A stretch of DNA of 64,000 nt, taken from the NCBI GenBank assembly GCA_033557835.1, contig JAWQRO010000048.1, positions 1 to 64,000 of the forward strand. The letters run 5' to 3'. The notes beneath the pieces are model-generated. The model was not told where the DNA came from, ran no database searches, and saw nothing but the letters and a program-made list of their open reading frames with translations. Of the stretch, positions 36,204 to 51,200 are shown one piece after another. Both the position numbers and the translations under genes were made by a program. The stretch comes from Helochares maculicollis. Its lineage: Eukaryota > Arthropoda > Insecta > Coleoptera > Hydrophilidae. Within the stretch, counting starts at the first letter, position 1. The number at the start of each line of letters is the position of its first letter.

Positions 36204-39200
36204 GTAAGTAGAAAACTTTGTATTTTAATTATAATAGATAACGTTCAAACAATTTTTGACAATTGAACCACTACAAAAATATAAATTATAAATATGTTTA
36301 GAGTAATACACACACACTCACATATTGCATGTATTCTGAAATGTTTATGAAGTATTTTACAAATTACGTGTACATTAATTTTCAATGTAGAACTTGGATA
36401 AAAGTATACTTTCGGTATCAATATTAAATATAAATGAAGACTTGGGGATATTTATTAAAATACGCCATAATATATGATTATGTGAAACTACAAAAGATAT
36501 ACATACCAGATTATATAGTTTTTGAGTTTTCAAAAATCATTCTAGAGCCTGGATCTTGCTGCAATTTTTAAATTTGAAAATGCAAATCCTAGATGCAAAA
36601 ACATAACCTATTATCTGGCTTAGTTAACCTGGACTGCCAGTAGGGGTGCTAGTTGTCTATACGATTTTTCGCATGAAATTTTGAATAATCAGGGCCGTTC
36701 CTTGGTCAATTAGTTTCTTGTCACTTCAGTAGATAACCAACAAAATATGTTGTTTGTATGTTGCATCGACTGGTGTTTTCTAACAACTTGCAGATGAGGG
36801 CGAGCGTAAGATTTTGTGTGATATATTTAATACAGGCATGAATACATTTCAACTTGGTATATATATTTGTATAAAGACCTTAAACAAAGCGCTTTACAAA
36901 TACAAATTATTTAAAACTTTATCCAATGTAGTACTTTAAACTTTATGAAGTACTACAAAATTAAATTCAATTGGTTTTACAAGATCAAAATGAAACTTTA
37001 AATTTTCATACTCACATATCAACTTTGAAAGAAAACAGTAACTTAATATAGAATACACTTTTGTAAACCACAATATACAACATATTAAGGTGTTTTAAAA
37101 ATATCAAAAATGTTGTTTTAGATTTCAACTATCAATAGTTAAATCGAGGAAAAATGTATTAGTAGCCTAATTGAATAATAATGTAACGAAGAGACAAATA
37201 GTTGTCTTAAAAGAAAACTCGATTGTAATTGTTTTTGTTTGTACTTACTTAATCAAAAATTAACTGAACGACAAAATGAGCAGATAAAAATATAAAATCT
37301 AGTTGTTGCTTTAAGAGCAAATTCCAGTTTCTAATATTTCGAATTATATTAATATTAAACACAAATACAATGTCAGATTAAAATCGAATGATTTAGCTAG
37401 TTTCTTACTAATCTGCTTAATCTTCCTTGGCATACGACTCATTCAATTGGTATTAAATCCAAATATCCTTTTAAAATTAGTTTTAATAAAATCTAAAGCT
37501 ATAACAATAAAGTAACTCTTTACACAATGTGGCAACTCAAAGTAAATTACTATATTAAAGATTTTAAATAGATGTAAATTTTAAGTAAATACTACATAAG
37601 TTTGAGTGTGATAAGCGGGGGTATGTAAGTTAAGCAACATATATTCATTTTATTCATACAACCACCTAGAAACACATTTGAAGGCAATTTTCGGCTTCAA
37701 ACTGCTAAAATAATACTGAAAACATGCTTTTTAGGCACTTTCATTGTTAGTGCAAAAATCAAATTATTTAATTAAAACATTTCTTGAATATGTCTTTACA
37801 TTCATGAGTGCGACTAACATTACTTAAAATTATTTCATATTTTAGTGCAGGATGCTCCAAGAATCCAGTCGAAAAGGAAAAGATATTGAGGCGAATTGCC
37901 GAAAAAAGACAATATTTAGAAGATCGATATGACATAAAGGTAAAAGTGCCCAAACTATCCTTACCTTCAGACCACAACATACATGGCACTCCATTATTTT
38001 CTCTACCTACTGAAATTATAAAGCCCATTTTGGCATCTGGTTACCCGAAATACCGCAGGATGGTGAAAGCCAAGAAAAAGGAAGAAGAAGAGTTAGCAAA
38101 AAAAATGCACTCTTATACGCTTCTTCGAAGACAGAGAGAAGAGTTCAGGCAAAGATTAGTAAATTTGATTGTTGAGAAACAAGAACCAATGGGAGAAGAG
38201 GAAGAAGAAGAGGAAGATGCTCTTATACCACTGCCTACTGCTGATGAGCGAGAAGTTTTAAGGTATTATTACTACATATTGCACGGAATAGATGACGTCC
38301 ATGTGGCTCCTTTAGATCCTAAAACTTTGGATAAAGTCATGCTTTACTTACCACCAAAACTGCAAAAATTACAAGACAGCTTAACAATTTTACTAGACGA
38401 TATGAAAGAAGATTATATGATTGCAATTAAAAAAGCTATCGTTGACTTTGTTTTAAAAGATTCTGCTTTCCAATTGGGACAAGCAGATGAATATTCTACA
38501 AATGAACGGAAAGAGATAAGAAACATGAAAGGTGCATTTATGTTGGAGTTTTTACGAATTAAATCGAAATTAGAAAAATCACTGTATCTTATTAATCCTT
38601 GCCTAGCTGGGCTGGTTGATTTATGGTTCACAAAATTCCAGAGCTTAAGAATAGTAGATATTCCAAAACTAATGGAACACAATGGGGCATTTGAACAAGC
38701 AGAATTCCAAAATACTATAAGAAGGCAAATTGAGTCATCTAAAAAAGTCCTAATGGAAGAATACTACCAGGGTATTTTGGAAATTTTTGCAGCGGGGGAT
38801 AAGAAGGGAAAATTGCCAAATCCAACTCTTAAAAACAAATTAAAACGGTTTTATAATTGCGTTGCCACTGTCATGTCAAGCCATCTCCAAACAATCGGTG
38901 TGAATTCGTTAACGAACTATACTGATTATATAACTGATGTTAAGGTAAGTTAAAGATTTAGCAATACTTTTTTAATTCTATTCAACCTTTTGCTTATTAT
39001 GAATTTAATTTTGTTATTAATTAACTTTACAATGCTACTACTTGAAATAGTTGAATGGACGACACCTAGAAATATATACTTAACTTGTAGTTGGCATTAT
39101 TGCTAAAGACACCAATTATGAGTTATCTCAGAGTTTAATTATTTGACATATATATGCATTTATGATTAAAGTCTTACTATTTCAGTGTAAACCTTTCATT

Positions 39201-42200
39201 TCAGCAATACCAACATCTTTCGAGTGTAATATTCTTTTAGGTTTCTTTATTTATCTATATTCTGCAATTACCTGTGCAGCATATAAATTCGTTTATATTT
39301 ACTATTACTCGTATTTAATATGGTTGCTTAAGCGGTACCATGATTACCTTCAGGTTTGAGAATAGTTTCATCTTTAGCATCGGTAGCAGCTCCATTGTCA
39401 CCGTCACTACTTCAATTCACTAAAGGAACATAATGGCTACTGTCATTACCATCCTCAACAAAAAGCTCATCAAATTCTGAATTACTTAGATGAGCATATT
39501 TTTAAGTTATTTTTTGAAAAGCGGGTTTTTTCTATTTACATTAGGGTATTTATATTGATACTCTTAAAATAATTATAAAACAACAAACTCTAAATGACGT
39601 AAATGTGAGGCATTCTACACTATGTCTAATTCATTAGTATTAGTATTAGTAAGTGGCATTAACCATGTTAAAAAATATTAAATTGATTAATTTAATATGT
39701 AATATGTAATAACAGTACTACACTTATTTTCATTAATACATAGTAAATTGTTTATTTACAGTACAAAAATAAAGGATTTTTTGTTGACTTGATCCATAAG
39801 GCAGCTTCTTTACAATTTGATCCCCAGTTTAAAACATTCAAAGAAGCTTTGGTAAAAATAATAGATGACATTGTGGAAGCTGCAAATGTAATGCCAAGAT
39901 TGGAAGTAAATTTGTACATTGATTACCAAGGAGACATCGTACTTTTAAAGGTAATTAAACAAATCCTCTCTTGTTAGTGGTAATAAATAAAAGGACTGTT
40001 TACAAATTCAAATTAATATATATAATATGATATAACAAATATAACATATTAATAACATCAGCAAAAGCTATTGTAAAAATATTTCCAATGCCCTTATGAT
40101 TTAAAGGTTGAAATAGTGAGATATAAAACTCCTACACAAAATTTTAATATTAGCCCTTCTATTAGCTTTTATCATACAATGTGTATTCTTTGCTCACCGA
40201 AATATTGATATATGGGTTTATGTGTACGTTTACTTTATTTAAGAAAGATTTTTCGCTGTATATCGAATTAATAGGAACGTACCATGCAAATAGTTGGTAG
40301 ATATGACAGGAAACAGGATTAGTTCATTGAAACTTGTTTTCAACTCAAATTGGTTTTTATAGAAATGACAACTGAACAATTGAAATTGTGCAGTGAATAT
40401 TATTTATTTATCGTTTATAAAATGTTGAATCAAAAAACAATCTTAGGGCATACAATTTGAAGGAATTTTTCTGATACTCTCAGGATGGAAGAATAAATAA
40501 ATAAAGAAACAGATCCTAATACAAATGCCAACTCGTTGCCTTTATCAAATTGCATACTTTTTAAAGCTTGGTAATATTGGAAACTAATCCATATTTCCAT
40601 CAGTTTTGTGAAACCCAAGACATCCCAGGCTTTTCAGTTAAACCTTCTGTTATGACATTTCTAGAACTAAAAAAGTTTCTAATACTCCTTTCTGAAGTTG
40701 GTCATGACCAAAGGGATAAATCAAATGATTATTGGTGTAAAGAGGAGCAATAATCTATCATAAAATTATTCCATGCTATTTTTATATATTTGGTGATTTA
40801 TTCATTCAATTGAAAACAATAATGCTCTTAGCAAAAAAGATCTAGATGATGCCCCTCTCAGGAAAATTCAAACAGTTTTTGTTATATTGAACAATAAATT
40901 TTTAAGATGCATGTTTGATGTTAATTCAAATAAAGATAGCAGATCTGCAATTAGTTCGAAGACTAGAAGGTATTCGCCATAAATAAATGCTGGCTTTCAA
41001 TATTAAGTAATTTTATTAATGAATTAATCAGTGGTATAAAACTAAAAGTAATTGACAAATAGAATACTCTTATTAAAATGTAAATGGATACGCTATGGTG
41101 TCTGATTGTCAAACAGCAAATATATACGTACATTATGCTGTTGAAAAAATTGTACTTACTACAAATAAATTATTACATTATAAACAGAGATAGGAATATT
41201 ATAAACAAACTAACCTAGTGTAAAGAAATATAGCATAAGCAGGCTTTATTTCACAAAAAATACTTAATAGATTTTACTAGCAAATTTGTTATTTTACTAC
41301 AATATTTAGGATTTACTAAATTTCGTACAAACATTGCATAATTTACATATTAAAAGTATATTTACCTACAATTCTGAAACTATTTTTCATTTTACAATAA
41401 AATAATGATAATATACTAAATTGCTATTTTAAGCAAACATTTGCATATTGGTATGTTTAAAGCAAATTTAATTCTGAGAGGCAAGGAATACATATAACAC
41501 TAAATATTTAACAATAAATGTAAAACAAAAAATATCTACTCTTATTTTCCATTAGCCTGACATACCTGAAGACCTAATAGAAGACTGTAAACAAAAAATA
41601 TCAGATCTCCTAGATGATGAGCGCATAGGACCTGAGCTTCGTGTGCAAGACTTTGATCGATATCTCCCGTACATAAACGGGGAGGCTTTGAAAGAAGTAG
41701 AGGAATTTCTAAATACAGATCATACTTTTGATGAGTATGTAGAAAAAATTCTTGCTTACAAAGAAGAGGCGGAAAACATTCCTGTTCTATTGGAACATGT
41801 TGTTAAAATAGGAATGTATGAAATGCGGCGTCCTGCCTTAATTAACACTCTTCAAAATGCAGGTGAAGGACTCATGGAAATGCTGTTGGAAAAATGCACA
41901 GAAATAGCACAGGGGTTGTGCAAAACGTAAGTAAAAGTTTAGGGCACTGATCAAATTCATTGTAAATGCCGCCTATTCCAGATTAGGAAATGAGTATGAA
42001 GAAATTGCAGAGAAAACTTTATCGATACCCAACAATACTGCTGAACTCATGGAATTGAAAAGATATGTCAAACAAATAGAAGCAGAAGAATTGCCTGCAA
42101 TGGAAGAACGTCTTCGGGAAATCCTCAAATACGTTCTTTTTTTAGCAGATCATACATCATTTACTCCAGTTGAAATTAAACAAAACAACACCACATTCAA

Positions 42201-45200
42201 TTGGTATTTAAGAATGCCGAGAATAATAGAAGATCACCGAGAGATAGTCAAAGAAAAAACTCTAGAGTTTCAGGAACAACTGTCAAAGAAAATTGAAAAG
42301 TTCATACGTGATTTGGATATATATGCTAAAATAATTGATGAATTGCAATATAACGGGGATATTGAAAAACTACCACGGTATCATAAGAAAGCAACCCAAC
42401 TGGATAATAGACTCATTTTAGCAATGGAGCGTATAGATCAATTTAATGAAGAGGAAACTGCGTTTGGCTTTGAAACCTCTCAGTATCCCCTTAGAAAGCA
42501 ACTTCATGATAAATTAACACCTTATAAAAAACTCTATGATAATGCAACAGACTTCCTGACAAAATACGACTTGTGGATGTATTCCCAAGTTGGTAGCTAT
42601 GACCCAGAGGAAATTGAAACAGACACAGGAACTTATTACAGGATAATTTATAAGTTAGAAAAAGTATTTTCTGATAGACCAGCGACACAAAAGTTGGCAG
42701 AAACAGTCCGAGTACAAATTGAAGAATTCAAGGAGCACATGCCAATCATTCAAACTCTTGGCAATCCTGGCCTGAAAGAACGTCACTGGGAAAAGATTTC
42801 TGAAATAGTTGGGTTCCCTATTATAGTAGACAAGGACCTGACTTTAGCTAAAGTTATCGATTTTGGCCTAGATGAATACATAAGCAAATTTGAAGGTATT
42901 TCAGAGGCAGCCACCAAAGAAAACAACCTCGAGAAAGCATTGTCAAAGATGAAAGGTGAATGGGAAGGACAGGAATTCCAAGTTTTGGTATACAGAGATA
43001 CTGGTACATACATTTTATCTGCAGTTGATGAAATCCAGGTGCTCCTGGATGATCATATTGTAAAAACGCAAACAATGAAGAATTCCCCTTATATAAAGCC
43101 TTTCGAAGAACAGACTCTGGCATGGGAAGCAACTCTACAACTGCTTCAAGAAATTTTAGACGAATGGTTGAAAGTGCAAGCAACATGGATGTATTTAGAG
43201 CCAATTTTCTCATCACCAGATATTCAACAACAAATGCCAGAGGAAGGCAGACGATTTACAGCTGTTGACAAAGTGTGGCGTGACATTATGAAAACTGTAT
43301 TTGGAGAGCCGAAAGTTTTGTCAGTGGTTGAAATCGATAAAATGCTGGAAAGATTGAAGAAGTGTAATAATCTCCTAGAGATGATACAACGTGGACTTAA
43401 TGATTATTTGGAAAAGAAACGATTATATTTCCCAAGATTCTTCTTCTTGTCTAATGATGAACTGCTAGAGATTTTATCAGAAACTAAAGATCCTACCAGG
43501 GTACAGCCTCATCTAAAGAAATGTTTTGAAGGCATTGCAAAATTGACATTTACAGAAGAGTTGGATATCACTACTATGCTGTCTAGCGAGGGTGAAAATG
43601 TTCCATTGGTTGATGTTATTCAAACTGTGGCAGCTCGTGGTCAAGTGGAAAAATGGCTAGTAGAATTGGAAGCGGATATGAAAAAATCAATTCAAAAGAT
43701 GACAGCAGAAGCAATAGAGGACTATCCTGTTAAAGAACGTGACTATTGGGTATTAATATGGCCAGGACAAACCGTACAATGTGTTGCCATGACATTTTGG
43801 ACCTCAGAGGTTCATCAAGCCATTAAAGTTAGTTTAGGAAAATTACGAGACTATTATGACAAATGTAACAACCAAATAGGTAAAGTAGTTGCTTTGGTGC
43901 GTGGAGCATTAAGTTTGCAAAATAGGATCACGTTAAGTGCCTTAATCGTGTTAGATGTCCACGCTAGGGATGTCGTAATGGAACTGGTTACTGGAGGTGT
44001 TAAAAGTGTGGATGATTTTAAATGGTTGTGCCAAATCCGATATTACTGGGAAGAAAATGCAATGGCTACTAGGATGATCAATTCAACTTTAATGTATGGA
44101 AATGAGTATCTAGGCAATACCACTAGATTGGTTATAACACCTCTTACGGACAGGTGCTTTAGAACATTATTTGGAGCATTACATCTTCATTTGGGTGGAG
44201 CTCCAGAAGGACCTGCTGGCACTGGAAAAACTGAAACTACCAAAGATTTAGCCAAAGCTGTTGCCAAACAATGTGTAGTGTTCAATTGTTCTGATGGATT
44301 AGATTATATAGCCCTTGGTAAATTCTTCAAAGGACTGGCATCATGTGGTGCCTGGTCTTGTTTTGATGAATTCAATAGAATTGATTTGGAAGTCCTTTCT
44401 GTTGTTGCCCAACAAATTTTGACAATCCAGCGTGGAATTAACTCAGGGGCTAAGAGAATGATATTTGAAGGAACAGATATTGTCTTGGACCCAACTTGCG
44501 CAGTTTTTATTACCATGAATCCTGGCTATGCTGGTCGCTCGGAACTGCCTGATAATTTGAAAGCATTATTCCGATCTGTAGCGATGATGGTTCCTGATTA
44601 TGCTTTAATATCAGAAATTGAGCTGTACGCATGTGGATTTTTAGATGCTAAACCACTGGCTATAAAAATTGTAGCTACATATCGCTTGTGTTCTGAACAG
44701 CTTTCATCTCAAAAGCATTACGACTATGGAATGAGGGCTGTTAAATCAGTACTTAGAGCGGCTGCTGCTATTAAGTTGAGATACCCAGATGAGAAAGAGG
44801 ACATTTTAGTTCTTCGTTCTATCAAAGACATTAATTTAGCCAAATTTTTAAATCCTGATGTACCTCTTTTCCAAGGAATTACTTCAGATTTGTTCCCTGG
44901 TGTGATTCTTCCTGTGCCGGACTATGTTGTGCTAAATCAAGGAGTAGAAGATACATGCAAAGAGAAAAATCTGCAAAATACACCAACATTCTTGGAGAAA
45001 GTGCAACAGCTGTACGAAATGATAGTAGTTCGGCATGGTTTAATGATTGTAGGACTTCCATTCGGAGGCAAAACTTCAGCTTATAGAGTGTTAGCTGATG
45101 CTTTGGGACTTGTAGAAGAGCGGGTGAGAAAGCATATTGGAATTACATAAATTACCTTTTGCTAAATTTGTTATCTTTAGGGTGGTATGGATGAACATAG

Positions 45201-48200
45201 GGCTATTTATACTATAATGAATCCTAAATCTATAACTTTAGGACAATTGTATGGCCAATTTGATCCTGTGTCACATGAGTGGTCTGATGGTGTTTTAGCT
45301 GTGAGCTACAGGCAATTTGCTACTTCTACTTCAACAGACAGGTATTCACTGTTGAGAGAATTGTTTTGAATAGGATTCCTATTTTTCTAGAACAATTAAT
45401 TTTTAAGTAACCTCCCAGAATTAATTCTAGTATACTCAGTGGTCTTTCTAGTGATTTCAATGTGATGATACCATTTTCGTAATATGCAAAGAAAAATATA
45501 ATAGTTTTAGTAGCAATTACAATATAGTAGCATTCTACAAGCTAATGTGTTGATTTAAAGGTACTTTATTAGTTGTGAGGATTTTAATTATTTTCAGTTT
45601 TCGAAAATTAAAACCTATATTTTTAAATATTGTGCCAAATAACCACTTGAAAAAAGGGAGCCCTAATTTGAATCAAGGAGTTCACTTAGTTTTTAGCTAA
45701 ATTCTATAAACTGCTCTTTTAGAAAATGGTTAATATTTGATGGCCCTGTGGATGCTGTCTGGATAGAAAGCATGAACACTGTTTTAGATGACAATAAAAA
45801 ACTTTGCTTAATGTCCGGTGAAATTATACATTTATCCCATACTACTAATTTAATATTTGAGCCTATGGACTTAGAAGTGGCTTCTCCAGCTACTGTGTCT
45901 AGATGTGGAATGATCTACATGGAACCAGCTTCGTTAGGTTGGGAGCCATTATTGATTTCATGGTTGAACACATTACCAGCCTCTATAAACGAAGCACATA
46001 GAAATATGCTAAAAGGGATGTTCAAAAGATTCTGTACTCCTCTTTTGTGGTTAATACACGAAGGTGGAGTCAAAGAAATTTGTCCAACCTCAGATTCTAA
46101 CTTGGCCAGATCAACAATGAACCTTTTTGACTCATTTCTTGATGATTTTCACGATGATAAATATTGTGAAACTGTTGGCGATTTGGATGTTAGGGCTCAA
46201 CTGGAGGGAGTATTCTTTTTCTCCGCCATTTGGTCAATGGGAGGCACTCTTGAAATTGATAGTAGAGATAAATTCAATTTGTTATTCCGTGGTCTTTTGG
46301 AACGTGATTTTCCAGCAGCTGTATCTGAGGAATTAGGAATCAACTTTCCAATTAGTAGACCAGATAAAAATTATATTTTCGTTTTACCTGTTGGAGGTTC
46401 CGTATTTGATTATCGATTCATCAAAGAAGGCAAAGGTAAATGGAAATTATGGACCGATGAACTTATGCAAGCACCACCTATTCCAAAAGACTTACCAGTA
46501 AACCAAATTATTATACCAACTTTAGAAACAATAAGAAATGTAGCTATAATCCAATATTTGATTTTGCATCAAAAAGCACTAATGATTGTTGGTCCTACTG
46601 GCACTGGAAAATCGGTTTATGTTGTTGATTTCCTTTTGAAAAAGAATAATAACAATATTTACAAGCCCCTAATTATCAATTTTTCGGCACAAACATCAGC
46701 GAACCAAACTCAGGATATCATTATGGGAAAACTGGATAAACGTAGAAAAGGCGTGTTTGGGCCTCCAGTCGGGAAAAAATGTGTGATATTCGTAGATGAT
46801 GTCAGTATGCCACTTAAAGAGGAATACGGAGCTCAACCTCCTATAGAACTTTTGAGACAATGGTTTGATCATGAGATATGGTATGACAGAAAAGAAATAG
46901 TGCCTATAAAATTAATAGATATTCAATTTATTTGTGCCATGGGCCCTCCAGGTGGAGGCAGAAATACTGTTACGCCTAGATTTTCAAGACATTTCAATCA
47001 TCTTTGCATCGATGAATTTCGAGATGAAGTCATGGTGAACATATTCAGCAAAATAATGCTATGGCATTTGGACACAAGAGGATTTTCAAAAGAATTTGAT
47101 CCTTGCATTGATGACATAGTATTTGCTACTTTAGAAGTGTATAAGTTGTCCAGAGCTAACCTTCTACCAACACCAGCCAAATCTCATTACCTTTTTAACT
47201 TGCGAGATTTTTCAAGAGTAATTCAGGTAAGTCCAAAATGTAATTTGCTTTTATCTTACTTTACACAAGCTTTGTCTTTCGAGGGGAAATTATTAATATG
47301 CAGAATCACATGGATTGTGCAAAATTCAAATTTATATGTTAAGACCGAACATTTTATATGTGACATGTGATTTGCTTTCATTACATCTCAACACTATACT
47401 ACGTTATTATTCACCATTAATACATATAATATTCTCGTCTTTTTCTCTGTTAATGGATATTTGTCAATTCCAACATTATAAAATTTAGTTGATTTAGGCT
47501 TGAAAGAATTTTCAATAATGAATGACTTGTTCGTCAAAATTGAAAAATTTTCCACTCAAAAATGTTTGCAAGATAGGGAAAGAGAGATAGTTTATTATAA
47601 TAAAGTCCAAATATTAAGACAATTGTTTAAAATGAACAAAAAGTACATTAATAGACATTAGAAATGGAACAAATTATAGTAAAACGTCCTGTTGTGTTAG
47701 CCGTTATCTTAAGTCCATTGACTGTAGTCATATCGAACAAAAAATAGATGCTATGCTCTTATTATTTTATTGGGTTGATTTATATTGATTAAAAATGGGT
47801 CTTAATTACTTTTAAGAATAGTTGAAGCATCCGGTATATGTCCGGCTTAAAATATTTCAGGGTGTCTTACTGTCTGTGCCTGAAGCAATGGAAGATTTAG
47901 TCGCCATGAAACGACTCTGGGTCCATGAAATCTTAAGAGTTTATTACGATCGTCTCGTTGATGATAACGATCGAGCTTGGCTGTTCGACATGCTTCATCA
48001 AGTCTCAATAGATAAATTAGGCGAAGATTTAGATAAAATGTTTTCAAGACTTCAATCTCCAGGTAGCACATACGTAAGTTTCACTTGTACCATGTACCAA
48101 TAATCTATTTCTAATCTTTCTTTGGTAAGACAGATTGGAGAAACAGAACTCAGAAAATTAATTTATTGCGATTTTGCAAATCCGAAAGCAGACCAAAGAC

Positions 48201-51200
48201 ACTACATCGAAGTTCTGGATTTAGACACCTTAAGGACAATTGTGGAGGGATATTTAAATGAGTTTAATAACATGTCTAAAAAACCCATGAATTTAGTACT
48301 CTTCAGGTTTGCAATTGAACACTTGTCAAGAATTTGCCGCATCATCAAACAACCAAGAAGCCATGCATTACTCGTGGGCGTTGGTGGATCTGGACGACAG
48401 TCATTAACTCGCTTAGCAGCGCACATCTCAGAATACGATCTTTTCCAAGTGGAAATTACTCGACAATACGGAGCTAATGAATGGCACGAAGATGTGAAAA
48501 ATATCCTCAGGAAAGCTAGCGCAACTGAGTTACATGCGGTATTTTTATTTTCGGACACTCAAATAAAAGAAGAATCATTTTTGGAAGACTTAAGCAACTT
48601 ACTCAATTCAGGAGAAGTCCCCAATATTTTTACAATGGAAGAAAAAGTGGAATTATGCGAGAAGATGCGACAATTGGATAGGCAACGAGATAAATCGTTG
48701 CAAACTGATGGAAGCCCTGTTGCTCTTTTCAATTTCTTTATACAAGTAATTCGTGATCAGCTGCACATTTGCATGACTATGAGCCCAATTGGTGACCAAT
48801 TTAGAGTAAGGATACGAAAATTTCCAGCAATGATCAATTGTTGCACGATTGATTGGTTCCAAGCTTGGCCTGAAGATGCTTTATTAGCTGTAGCGACGAG
48901 GTTTTTGGGAGAAATTGAGCTGACGAAACATGAAAGAAATGTGGCGATTGAAATGTGCCAATATTTTCACACAACCACTCAAACACTATCAGACCAGTTT
49001 TTCCTAAGAGCGAAAAGGAAGAATTACGTAACACCAACGTCTTATTTGGAACTTATCAGTACCTTTAAGAATTTTCTGGAAAAGAAACGAAGTGAAATTC
49101 TGTTAGGGAAGAAACGATATGAAGTAGGATTAGAAAAATTGGATAGTGCTGGATCTCAAGTTTCCGTAATGCAACACGCTTTAGAAGCTCTTCAACCTCA
49201 GCTTGTAGTCGCCGCTACTAAAGTGCAAGAAACCATGAAGAAGGTCGAAGCTGAGTCCGCAGATGCAGCTGAAGTAGAAAAGAACGTAATGGTAGATGAA
49301 GCACTCGCTAAAGAACAGGCTTTAGTAGCCCAAGGAATTAAAGATGAATGCGATGCTAATTTAGCAGAAGCTTTGCCAATTTTGGAAACAGCTTTAGCAG
49401 CTCTTAATACTTTAACAACTGCAGATATAGCTATTATAAAAACAATGAAGAATCCTCCAAAAGGCATAAAACTTGTCATGGAGGCCGTTTGCATTTTGAA
49501 GGATGTAAAAGCTGATAAAGTACCAGCCCCGAGTGGAATAGGAACAGTTGAAGATTATTGGGGACCTTCCAAAAAAGTGTTGGGGGATATTAAGTTTTTG
49601 GATAGCTTAATAAATTATGATAAGGACAATATACCCCCGAAGACAATGCAAAAGCTAACGGAGAGGATTTTGCATGACGAAAGTTTTGATCCGGAGAAAA
49701 TTAAAACAGTTTCATCGGCAGCAGAAGGTGAGTAATTGGGCTCATAAATAAACAATACTGCTTGATAGAATTGTATTGCATAATTAACAAAAATTATTAA
49801 TTCGCCTGTTTTTTTTTTGCAACATGCAGCTGATATTGTGGAGTGTAGGTTTGATTTTTAAGGTTTAAAAGAGCATTTTGCTGTATTTTAATTTACTGCA
49901 TGTTTATTTAACAGGTTTATGTAAGTGGGTTATAGCAATTTCTAAATATGATAAGGTAGCCAAAGTTGTGGCACCTAAAAAAATTGCATTGGCTGCTGCA
50001 GAAGCTGAGTTTCAGACTGCAATGGCAGCACTAGAAATCAAAAGAGCTCAACTTCGCGAAGCTAGAGAAAAAGTAGCTAAATTGGAAGCTGCATTAGACT
50101 TGGAGAAGAAAAAATTCCAAGGGCTAAATGATGAGGTTGAGCTGTGTCAGAAAAAACTTCAGCGAGCCGAAGAACTGATTGGTGGGTTGGGAGGTGAGAA
50201 ATCTCGATGGAGTGCAACTGCCAAATCATTGGGAGAGAAATATTTGATATTAGTTGGCGATATTTTAATAAGTGCAGCGGTCGTTGCTTATCTGGGGCCA
50301 TTTACTATGCAGTTTAGACATGACCAAATACAGGACTGGGTTACGGCCTTAGCTGAGCGTAAGATTGTTGTTACTAAAGATTTTCAGCTTACTGCAGTTT
50401 TGGGAGAACCTGTTGTTATAAGACAGTGGAATATCTATGGTTTACCAGCGGACTCTTATAGTATTGATAATGGAATCATCATCAAGTAAGTAATGTTGAT
50501 TGGCTGTACATTTTTGAGTGACTTCTTCGCCACCCTGAAGAAAACTCCCTGAAATATTTGTTCTAATACTAATGAGTTCAACATTAATATATACTCATAT
50601 GTAAATCACAAAATATTTTGAAATTGCTAAATATAATGATAAGTTTTATGAAAGTAACCAATGGACTGTGATTTTCTATTTTATACGCTCTGTCGTTTTG
50701 GCCAATTTGAGGATAATCCCGTAGTGTCTATTAAAATTGAGGATAATGTTAACATCCCTGCTATGGCTTACTCGAAATTATGCAAATAATTTTCTATACC
50801 AAAACATTATAATAATGATGTAATGAAAATCCAAGTAAGTTCTTTAATTCAACCAACTGTAGTTGCTAGTGAAATATGTAAATATGAAAGGAGTTTTTAA
50901 ATGCTGAACTTCAGAACTCGTTTTTTCTAATTTATCTAAGAAAAATAAGAGATATAATTAACTTATAGTTTCACAATTAGGCGATAACAATGGCCAACAG
51001 AAAAGCTAGACAATTTTTATGAAGTCATTTATAATGAATTGTTAATATATTTTTACAGTATGCAAAAGTCTTATAAACAATCTACTCGGATTCGTTAATA
51101 AACCAATAAGTAAAAATACTTAAGTGAAACTTTTTTGGAAACAATTTATGAGGAATAACCAATTGCTTCATAGTTTAACCATGTTTTTAGTCAGTACTGC

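Noticed and set aside
37808..37845. Extension of dynein copy 2 exon 2 upstream to a GTG start
   Set aside because: It needs a non-ATG start and reads through a good acceptor at the position used in copy 1. The 14-nt ATG exon at 36190 explains both genes.
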